Source: Paenibacillus kobensis NBRC 15729
GTDB taxonomy: Bacteria > Bacillota > Bacilli > Paenibacillales > Paenibacillaceae
DNA: 64,000 nucleotides
NCBI RefSeq assembly: GCF_004000825.1
Contig: NZ_BILZ01000002.1
Span: 62,001-126,000, forward strand
Direction: 5' to 3'
The notes under the pieces were generated by a model. That model ran no database searches, had not been told where the DNA came from, and worked only from the letters and a program-made list of their open reading frames with translations. Position numbers and translations under genes: made by a program. Below, one piece after another: positions 24,569-33,700 of the stretch. Every line of letters starts with the position of its first letter. Positions within the stretch are counted from its first letter, which is position 1.

Positions 24569-25468
24569 TTAAACGCCTGCTGCAATGATCCGGTATAACG
24601 CCTGCGTACCGTCGTTCTCTCCGCCCTGATCCACGAGTTGCTCGTAGAGCGACTGAGCGAGCGTTAGGCCGGGCAGCGCAAGACCTAGCTCAGCCGCCGA
24701 ATCGAGCGCGATCCGAATATCCTTCACGAAATGCTTCACATAAAATCCGGGCGCATAATCGCCTGCGATAACGCGAGGCGCCAGATTTGTCAGCGACCAG
24801 CTTGCGGCCGCGCCGGAGCCGATGCTCCGAAGCACCGTCGTCTGATCGAGCCCTGCCGCCTTCGCATATGCGAGAGCCTCACTGACGCCAATCATATTGG
24901 ATGCAATCGTAATTTGATTGCACATCTTCGTGAACTGGCCCGCTCCGGCTGGTCCTTGGTGGACGACGTTCGTTCCCATCCGCTCGAGCAGCGGCTTCAC
25001 TGCTTCGAATGCTTCTGGTTCCCCTCCGACCATGATCGACAGCCGCGCTTCTCTTGCGCCTACGTCGCCGCCCGATACGGGAGCGTCCAGCACATGCAAG
25101 CCTTTGTTCGCTGCTTCAGCCGCAATCCGCTTCGCAAGCGATGGGCTCGATGTCGTCATATCGAGGAAGTATGCACCTGGCTGCGCATGCTTCAGCAGCC
25201 CTTCCTCTCCGAAGTAGATTTGCTCCACGTCGCTCGGGTACCCGAGCATCGTAATAATGAGTCCCGCTTGCTCCGCAATCTGCCGCGGCGTGTCGCGCCA
25301 GACTGCCCCTTGTGCAAGCAATCCGTCCGCTCTTGCTTTCGTGCGGTTGTAGACAAGCACTTTAAAGCCATGCCGGAGCAGATGCCCTGCCATACTCGCT
25401 CCCATAATGCCCGTTCCGATAAATCCAATAACCGTCTCGCTGCCAATCGTCCGTTGTTGTGCCGTCAT
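24569..25468 (-). CDS. NAD(P)-dependent 3-hydroxyisobutyrate dehydrogenase-family oxidoreductase
   Basis: The 299-residue protein has the N-terminal dinucleotide-binding motif VIGFIGTGIMGASMAGHL (about 13-30) and the family signature DAPVSGGDVGAREA near 128-141. The helical C-terminal domain carries the catalytic lysine in the GAGQFTKMCNQ segment, followed by FYVKHFVKDIRIALD. The family covers 3-hydroxyisobutyrate, tartronate semialdehyde and glyoxylate/succinic semialdehyde reductases; the exact substrate cannot be chosen. ATG25468 follows GCGGGAG closely. The gene stands alone with its own terminator, so no pathway context is available. Confidence 0.9.
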   Translation of the reverse strand: MTAQQRTIGSETVIGFIGTGIMGASMAGHLLRHGFKVLVYNRTKARADGLLAQGAVWRDTPRQIAEQAGLIITMLGYPSDVEQIYFGEEGLLKHAQPGAYFLDMTTSSPSLAKRIAAEAANKGLHVLDAPVSGGDVGAREARLSIMVGGEPEAFEAVKPLLERMGTNVVHQGPAGAGQFTKMCNQITIASNMIGVSEALAYAKAAGLDQTTVLRSIGSGAAASWSLTNLAPRVIAGDYAPGFYVKHFVKDIRIALDSAAELGLALPGLTLAQSLYEQLVDQGGENDGTQALYRIIAAGV

Positions 25469-25624
25469 CTTGCTCCCGCCTTCCTACGTAATGCTGGCCT
25501 ATGTAACCTTACCGATTAGACGTTAGTATTCGTCTGCACCTATGTATATATTACTCCCACTGCGTCCAGGATGTCCAATTCATTCTATCCCCGCCTGTAT
25601 AGTCGGAATATAAGAAGCTTAGTT

Positions 25625-26287
25625 CTATTTCCCGAATATATGGCCGCCGATCGTTGCCGTTATGGTCAACGACTTGAACCAATCCGATGGTGAGCTCACA
25701 CTATTGAAGTAGAGCCCGCCCTTCGAAGGGTCGCTTCCCTTCGCCGCTTGAATGGCAGCCTTGAATGCCGTCTCATTCGGCTGCTGCCAATATTGACCGC
25801 CGCTCACGGTCGTGAAGGCCCCTTCAGCGAATAGGACGTCCTCAATCGTATTCGGGAAATCCGCCGATTGAACCCGGTTCAAGACGACAGCCGCTACCGC
25901 GACTTGTCCGTCGAACGATTCACCCTTCGACTCCGCATATACGATACGTGCGAGCTTGGACAGATCCGTCCGGCTGACCGTTACTTTCTTAAGCGCATGC
26001 ATCGTCGTCTGTCCGGCGACACCGTTCTGTACAATGCCTGCACCTTGCTGGAACCGTCTGACCGCGCTCTCCGTCTGCTTGCCGAACTTGCCGTCCGCCT
26101 CCGCGCTTAAGTAACCGAGCATCCGCAGCCGCTGCTGCAATTCGACAACGTTATCGCCATTGCTGCCGACCTGCATGGTCACGAAGCTCGTCGCAGCGCT
26201 AGCCTGCTGCTGCTGCGGAGCTAAACTTATAGATAATACCGCCAATCCGATTAACACCCATCCATACCAACGTTTGAACACTTGCAT
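25625..26287 (-). CDS. sleB: SleB-like spore cortex-lytic enzyme
   Basis: The 220-residue exported protein has a signal peptide (about 1-32, cleaved after ASA). A peptidoglycan-binding domain follows at about 42-98 (VVELQQRLRMLGYLSAEADG), then a SleB/CwlJ hydrolase domain at about 108-220. Glu119 in ARIVYAESKGE is the expected catalytic residue of this lytic transglycosylase family. SleB attacks cortex peptidoglycan containing muramic-delta-lactam during germination. The usual partner gene ypeB is not next to it, so it may be a paralogue. A GGAGGG site sits very close to ATG26287. Confidence 0.88.
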   Translation of the reverse strand: MQVFKRWYGWVLIGLAVLSISLAPQQQQASAATSFVTMQVGSNGDNVVELQQRLRMLGYLSAEADGKFGKQTESAVRRFQQGAGIVQNGVAGQTTMHALKKVTVSRTDLSKLARIVYAESKGESFDGQVAVAAVVLNRVQSADFPNTIEDVLFAEGAFTTVSGGQYWQQPNETAFKAAIQAAKGSDPSKGGLYFNSVSSPSDWFKSLTITATIGGHIFGK

Positions 26288-26515
26288 AATCCCTCCAATG
26301 TTAACTGATGCAATGAATCAGGCCAGATGTGGAAACACAACAATTGGAAAAGGTGCACGCCACCCATTGTAGCATTAAACAAATGGGCGACTGCGGTTTA
26401 CTAGAAAATTCTAATATATCGACAGAGTGCGAATCAGCGGATATTCCAGTTTTATATCGGGCAAAAATAATTGCATGCAGGAAACATTCATGCTCGTAAG
26501 GAGGTTGGAACGTTC

Positions 26516-26872
26516 ATGGGGCTTTGGCTCGGAATCGGATTGCTCGCGGGAGGACTCCTCATCATTAACGCAGCGTTTGCTTACCAAGCTGTACATGTCG
26601 ATAAGGCGTTAAGCGCAACGGCTCTATACCATCTGAAGGTGCTTCCCTTCTTCTATGCCGCCAATCTCATGGTGGGCAGCGGAATCCGCGCCGCGAACAA
26701 GGCAGCAGGAAACTTAACGTACTCGCTCAGTCTGGCCAAAGGAATCGAGCTCGCGCTCTGCGTCCTGATCGGCTGGTGGTTCATGCGTGAAGCGCCGACA
26801 TGGCGCACAGCCGCTGGACTTGCGATCGTTCTGATCGGATTTGTCGTCATGAAGTGGAAGCCTGCCGGATAA
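26516..26872 (+). CDS. Small four-helix membrane protein, SMR/EamA-like
   Basis: The 118-residue protein has four probable membrane helices: 3-21, about 45-66, about 85-101 and about 97-114. The last, RTAAGLAIVLIGFVVMKW, resembles the closing helix of small multidrug resistance and EamA-type transporters. The glutamate conserved in SMR helix 1 is not found in helix 1, so drug efflux is not supported. ATG26516 is used because AAGGAGG lies 11 bases upstream. It is convergent with the YwaF-like gene, separated by 10 bases. Function unknown. Confidence 0.6.
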   Translation: MGLWLGIGLLAGGLLIINAAFAYQAVHVDKALSATALYHLKVLPFFYAANLMVGSGIRAANKAAGNLTYSLSLAKGIELALCVLIGWWFMREAPTWRTAAGLAIVLIGFVVMKWKPAG

Positions 26873-26882
26873 CCGGGCTTCC

Positions 26883-27575
26883 CTAGCGGACGCGTTTGCC
26901 CATACGATCGGCCCCTGTGACCAAACCGAACAACAGCAGACACATCAGCCATACGATCGGTTCAAGCGCGATAAGGTACCACGGCCACGGACCAAGCCAA
27001 TCGAGCAGCGAGCCTCCCGCAGGCTTGCGGGCCAGAAACATATAGTTCGTACCTGCATAATAATTGACGATTCCGCCTGGAATCGCGGCAATGTGCAGTG
27101 CCAATACGGCAACCGGAAGAAACCGCAGCGCCGGCCTCATTCGCTCGACAGCCGTCATGTAGACCGAAGCCGCAAGGATGCCGATATGCCCAAGAAAGAA
27201 GTGGAAGTAACGGAACGCCGGAAAGGTCACGTCCAAGTCCGGCGTTAACAACGCCTGCAGCGCGCCGAGCGTGCCTAAGTAGAACAGGATCTGATACAAG
27301 AGCCGGCTGCGAGTCAGCAGCATCACTACCGATAGCCATAATGACATTGTGCATAGCTCAAAAGGCAGCGTCCATACACTCCATTCGTGATGTATCATAT
27401 AGGTGAAATAAAGCCCTGCTTCGAGCAGCGCCATAAGCAGTGCAATCGAAACAGCCGTCCATCGGCTGCGGTTTCCCTCACGCAATGGCTTGCGAAACAC
27501 GATTAATGCGATACACACGGCCGCACATCCAATCAGAGCAGCCCAATGTTCGGCAGAATATGGAACGAAACGCAT
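26883..27575 (-). CDS. YwaF-like integral membrane protein (TIGR02206 family)
   Basis: The 230-residue protein starts FVPYSAEHWAALIGCAAVC and has seven membrane helices. Family features include FELCTMSLWLSVVMLL, FRYFHFFLGHIGILAA and INYYAGTNYMFLARKP-like segments near 170-190. It matches the TIGR02206/YwaF family of Bacilli, which is uncharacterised. ATG27575 follows AAAGAGG with 8 bases spacing; the upstream TTG at 27611 is not needed. It is convergent with the small membrane protein gene and about 70 bases from the candidate small frame downstream of the glucan synthase. Confidence 0.85.
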   Translation of the reverse strand: MRFVPYSAEHWAALIGCAAVCIALIVFRKPLREGNRSRWTAVSIALLMALLEAGLYFTYMIHHEWSVWTLPFELCTMSLWLSVVMLLTRSRLLYQILFYLGTLGALQALLTPDLDVTFPAFRYFHFFLGHIGILAASVYMTAVERMRPALRFLPVAVLALHIAAIPGGIVNYYAGTNYMFLARKPAGGSLLDWLGPWPWYLIALEPIVWLMCLLLFGLVTGADRMGKRVR

Positions 27576-27646
27576 GGCGCACGCCTCTTTCTTCGTTAAG
27601 TTTGGTCTCATTGTAGAACGGTTGCAACCGCGCCGATAGGACCATT

Positions 27647-27733
27647 TTACGCTAGTACCGATGATAGCAAGACAAGCACCCCCGCAACGTACCAGAGCAG
27701 CTCGGGCACATTCGGGGGTGTTGGTTCGTTCAT
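27647..27733 (-). CDS. Candidate 28-residue single-helix membrane peptide
   Basis: ATG27733 follows directly on the TAA stop of the glucan synthase gene (TAAATG). The frame encodes 28 residues: a polar, proline-rich start (MNEPTPPNVPE) and a hydrophobic helix (LLWYVAGVLVLLSSVLA), then TAA at 27649-27647. No separate ribosome binding site is clear, so translation would depend on reinitiation after the large gene. The same DNA also forms a CACCCCCG/CGGGGGTG hairpin, so the frame could be a by-product of a terminator-like structure. Confidence 0.4.
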   Translation of the reverse strand: MNEPTPPNVPELLWYVAGVLVLLSSVLA

Positions 27734-30700
27734 TTATACGTTAACGGCAGTTTCATCCGTCTTGCCGGACGGCTGCCTTGGCAGCATCATCTCAACCTCA
27801 TACGTGCGGCCGTCATCGGAGAGCTTGATGTACGTTCCTTCCGAATCGCGCTCTATGATGCCGGATTCGCGGTGCGGCGTGAGTTCGCCCGACTCGTCGA
27901 TATCCAGCGGAAGCGACGGCTCGGACAGCGTATCCACCATCCTTACTTTCACCTTGTACACCGATTTGCCGTAACGGTAATTCACTTCGAAGCCCGGCCA
28001 ATCCTTCGGAATGGCAGGCTTGAAATAAAGCTTATCCGCCCTTCGCTGCAAGCCGATGATCCATTCGATGCCGGCTTGATACATCCAGCCCGATGCGCCT
28101 GTATACCACGTCCACCCCGCACGCCCTTTGACCGGATCGCGGGTATAGACATCGGCCGCCATCACGTATGGCTCCCCGGCGTACTTCCGGACGTCGCTCT
28201 CGCTGCGGGCATGCGTAACCGGATTAAGCAGATGAAACAGATCGACCGCCTTGTCTCCGTTGCCGAGGCCGCACCAAGCGACGATACTCCAGATTACGCC
28301 ATGCGTATATTGGGCCCCATTCTCGCGAATGCCCGGCGGATAGCCTTGGATATAGCCGGGATTCGGATCGGTCCGGTCGAACGGCGGCGTCAGAAGCCGG
28401 GCAACCATAATGTCCCGGTCGACAAGCTCGCGGTCGAACGACATCATCGCCTGCTGCGCCCGTTCGCGCGGCGCCGCTCCCGAGATGACCGACCACGACT
28501 GCGCGATGGCGTCGATCCGGCATTCTTCATTCCGCGTCGAACCGAGCCAATGTCCCTCGTCCGCCCGTGCCCGCCGGTACCACTGCCCGTCCCATGCGCT
28601 GGTGTTGACCGCGGAGGCGATAGCCTCCCGCCGGTCCCGATACGCCTTGGCACGCTCCGCGTCGCCTTTCATTTCGCATACATCCGCGAACTTGCGGAGC
28701 ACCTCGCACAGAAACCAGCCGAGCCAGACGCTTTCGCCCTTCCCCAGATCGCCGACCGAATTCATGCCGTCGTTCCAGTCGCCGATCCCCATGAGCGGCA
28801 TGCCGTTCTCGCCGAAACGGGAAGCCCGTTCGATTGCACGGATGCAGTGCTCATAGACCGTGCCGGTCTGATCGGACAGCACGGTCGGCTCATACCGCTC
28901 GTGTTCCTCGAACGTAAGCGGCTCGCTTCGGATGAACGGCGCGATCTCGTCCAGCACCGTTGCGTCGGCCGTCTGCGTAATATAGCGTGCCGTTGCATAA
29001 GGCAGCCACAGCAGATCGTCCGAATATTTGGTCCGGATGCCGCGGTGCGTTTCTTCATGCCACCAGTGCTGCACATCGCCTTCCTCATATTGATGCGCGG
29101 CATGCAGAATGATCTGGGACCGCGTCATATCCGGTCTTGCATGCAGCATCGCAAGCGAATCCTGCAGCTGATCGCGGTAACCGAATGCTCCTCCCGCTTG
29201 ATAGAACGCCGTTCTTGCCCACATCCGGCAAGCGAGCGCTTGATACAGCAGCCAGCCGTTGATCAGATAGTCCATCTCCCGGTTCGGAGTATGGATCGTC
29301 GTCTGCATCGTCATCTCTTCCCAGAAGCGCACTGCTTCCTCGTAGGCGGCAGCACACGCTGCGCTGTTATTGTATTTGCGTGCTAAAGCAAGCGCTGCCT
29401 CCTTGGAATACTCGGCGCCGACCAGCACGTAAACCGTTCTGGATGCGCCCGGTTCCACCGTGAGCTTCAGCTGCACGGCGCCGCACGCATCATGCTGAGG
29501 GCCGGACGTGTTCGACAGCCTTGCATATTCCAGCGCTTCCGGCGATTGCGCCGTGCCTCCGCGTCCGAGCCATTCCGTCCGATTCGTTGTATAAGAGATG
29601 CGTTCCCGCAGCGAGGCTGCGGAATCGGCGGATGCAACGGATGAGCCGTCTGCATCGTGTATGGCGAGAAAGGCCCAATCGTCGCGAAACGTTTCCTGAT
29701 AACCGTTGCGCGTCAGCATGACGCTATGTTCATCGTCCCATTCCGAGACGATATGCGAAGCGCTGATCTGGCGTTTCACGCCTAGCACCCAGTCACAGAC
29801 GTAGTAGACGGATAGCTCTTTGGTCTCATCGCTCGTATTGTCCAGCTTCAGCTCGATGATTTTGACCGAATCAGATTTCGGCACGTACATCGTCATCTGC
29901 TGGCGCAAGCCGCTGTCTGCCCGGCGGAACCGGGTGTATCCTCGGCCGTGAGCAACCGTGCACGGTGAATCCGCGGAACACGGCATCGGAGCAGGCGAGC
30001 TGTATCGTCCCGTCCGGTCGTCTCGGATATAGCAAGCTTCGCCAGGCGGATCAAGCACCGGGTCGTTCGACCATGGCGTCAGCTTGAACTCGCGGCTGTT
30101 GCGCCACCACGTATAGCCCGTTCCAAGCTCCGTGACGAGGAAGCCAAATTTGTCATTGGCCATGACGTTGCTCCAAGGAGCCGTCAGAAACTTGCCTCCG
30201 CGCAGCGCGATCCGGTATTCCCGTCCATCCTGCGTGAATCCGCCCCAGCCGTTGAACAGCGCCAGTTCGGACGATGCGTCCGTTTCGTCCCTTTCCGGTA
30301 CAGCTGCGGACGAGGCGGCCAGCGACGCAATCCGCTCCAGTCGCTCGTGCAATTGGAGCGCTGCTCGCATCGGCGCCTTTAGCTGCACCTTCAGGCTCGG
30401 TCCGTCCGCATGCAGCACATAACGTGCGACGGCGAAGAGCAGCGTCCGTTCTTCAGCCGACATTTGGTTCGCCGCTACCGGATACACGCCGCCCGGACGA
30501 ACGGCATGCTTGTCGACATTGTGTTCGATGGCGCTGCGGAGGCCGTCCGTTACATCCTGCTGATAGCCCCCCGCCGATTCGTTGACGATAACCAGATCGA
30601 ACGGGATGCCTTTGCGGCACAAATAGCCGTGTCCGCTCATCAATCGGATCGCGAAAGGCAACTGCGACCGGTCCTCCATCGTGACGAGCACGATCGGCAG

Positions 30701-33700
30701 ATCGCCGGATATGCCCATCGACCATAACCCGGACTGTCCTTTCACGTTCGCGGCGATGCTGTCGGCGCGCTCCGCCCGGAGCGGCGAGGCATACAACACG
30801 CGTCCTGCAAGCGTATGAATGAGAGAAGCCTCTTGCGCCGTCATCCGCTGATGCCGCAGATCGATCCGGCTGTGCGTCCAGGCAAGCTGGAAGGTCCGGT
30901 CGATCTGCGCCTCGCCGCACAGCGCACGGGATATCGCAATCGCTTCATCCCGCGATTCAGCAGTGCCCGTGACCGCATACAGCTTCACTTGCTCGCCAGG
31001 TCCGATCGACACTCGCCGGCGAATGGCGAATATCGGATCAAGGACAGCGCCGACCGTACCCGACAATTTGCTTGCTATGCTTTGCGGATGCTGCAGCGTA
31101 TGGCCGCGGCCGATGAAGCAAGCCCGGTCCGTCTCATATTCGATCGGGCCAAGCGACTCGCATCCCGCCGACAGCGACTGCACCGCCCAGCGCGGCTTCT
31201 CATGGCCGTCTCTCGGTCTTCTGACCGCAAGCAGACATTCATCCGCTGCGTCATATTCCGTCTGCACGAACAGCTTGCTGAATGCCGGGTGCGCGTCGTC
31301 CGCCGAAGGAGGGGCCAGAACGACTTCCGTATACGTCGTTACCTCGAATATGCGGATCTCCTGGCTCTCGTTCGTCAGCGTCAGCCGGCGAACTTCCGCA
31401 TTCAGCTCTGGCGACACGCATATATTCAGCTCGGTGCCAACCTGGCCGTCCTTGCGCAGAAAGCTTGCCTGATGCAGCGCGAACTGCGTTCTCATTTCCT
31501 CCGACCGCACGCGGCAAGGCTCATATGCTGGCGACCAGACCGCGTCTGCGGTAACATCGCGGATATACATGCCGATGCTTGGCGGATCGACAACCGGGTC
31601 CTCGCGCCATCTGGAGACGGCAATGCCGCCGTGACGCGTAAACCCGCCGCCGCTCGCTGTCACAACGGAAGAGAACGAGCCGTTGGACAGCACGCACACT
31701 TCCGGCAGCGCCGTAACGGGATCGGTGTACTCGCGCAGCGGCGCCGTTCTCTCCTGCTCTTGTACGGATTCCGTCCTCGAAGAGTACGATTTCACCGAAT
31801 CGGAAATGATCGCTGGCTTGTCCGGCATCCGCTCCTGCAGCAGCAGCTCGACGGCTTGAATACGTTTATCCGCATGGAAGCGGTCGACCATCGTCCTCGG
31901 CAGCAGCTCGTTGGCCAGCGTCAGCAAGCTCATCCCTTGATGATGAACCATGAAGCTGCGGATGACGACGCTTCGCTGCCCGTCGGGCAGCCGCTTGCTC
32001 GTGCAATCGATCGCTTCGTAATAACCGTGTTCTCCGCGCGCGCCCATTTGTTCCATTCGGCGCAGCGCATCAAGCGCTTCACGCTTCGCATACGGCAGCG
32101 CCATTATCGTCGCATACGGCGCAAGCACGAGATCTTCCTCGAGCCCGCGCTGGAATCCAAGTCCCGGCACCCCGAAGGCGCGATACTGGTAATTCATTTG
32201 ATAATCGAAGGCGTAATAGCCTGATTCGGAAATGCCGAACGGCACATTCCGCATAGCGGCATACTCGATCTGGCGTCTTACCATGCCGCGGTACGTCCGG
32301 TCCCAGACGGAGTTCCGGTACGTCTTCATCAGCAGCGCCGGCATTAAATATTCGAACATCGTGCCCGACCAAGAGAGCAGCGTCGCATCTTTGCCCGATC
32401 TTGTCATCGCGCGACCGAGCTTGAACCAATGCGCTGCCGGAGCCTGTCCGAACGCAATGGCCAGCAGGCTGGATTGACGGGCTTCGGATGCGAGCAAATC
32501 GTACAATATCGTCTCTTTGCGGTCCGCCGAGGCATGGTAACCAAGCGCGAACAGCTGGGAGGCATCATCGTACAGCGGCCGGAAATCGGTCTCGTCGATC
32601 AGCTTCTCGAGCCGGGAGATCAGACGTTTCGCTTGTTCCCGGATGCGGCCGGTTTTGGACTGCATCGCTGCGACTCCGGTACCTGCACCTGTTCCGAATG
32701 CATACTCCGCAATCCCTTCCTTCACCGTGACGAGATAGCCGACAAAGTTGCCGGAATCGACGGTGGACACATAAAGCGGCGGCAGCGGACGTAGTGTCGT
32801 CGTCTCATACCAGTTGTACAAATGGCCGTTCCACTTCTCCATCCTCTCGATCGTGTCCGTCGTCCGCTCGATTCGCATCAACAAGTCGAGCGTATCGATA
32901 AAGCCGAAGTCACGGGCCGCGAGCGTGCAGGCAAGCTGCAAGCCAATATTCGTCGGCGACGTCCGTCTTGCCGGTCCGACTGGCGGGTCCATCTGCACAT
33001 TGTCCGGCGCAAGCCAATGGTCGGACTCCACCGTATAACGGTCGAAGTACGACCATATGTCTCTCGCAAGTTCGGTCAACTTCTCCCGCTCCTCTGCCGT
33101 AATCGTCTCCGGACGAACGGCAGGAGGCTTGCTCAGCCAGCGGGCGACGACAGGCGCAAGCAGCCATACAGCTGCAATTATGGCTCCTGTCCATCGGGTC
33201 GGCACATGGTTCGACAGTATCGATACTGCACCGAATGCAAGCGTCAGCACAAGTCCAGAACTAAGCCCGTAAATGACTGGAGATTGCTTGTGCTTGCTGC
33301 GGCGTTCAACCTCGGCCGAGCTTGTCCACTCGAGCATCTTGCGTTTCGTGCCGAACATTCGGTAGAGCGTGCGGCAGACCGCGTCCAACATGACAACCGT
33401 TTGATACGGCAGCGCAACAAGCGTTACGAGCGATTGTCCGAATGCTGCCGCGACCGCGGCCGGCTTCCGGACCAGCCTCACAGGCTGCAGCACCGATCGG
33501 ATGAGCGGCATGAAGACGGTAAGCAGCGCGATAGTCGTCAAGACTGCCCATGGCCAAGGCGGCAGGAGCGGCGCTATAAGCAGCGTCAGCAGCAGCGCAG
33601 GCTGCAGCAGACTCCGCCGCATATTATCGAGGATCTGCCAGCGCGTAAGCGCGGACAGGTCGACCTTTTGCAGCTTGCCGGTCCGGTTGCACACCTTCGG

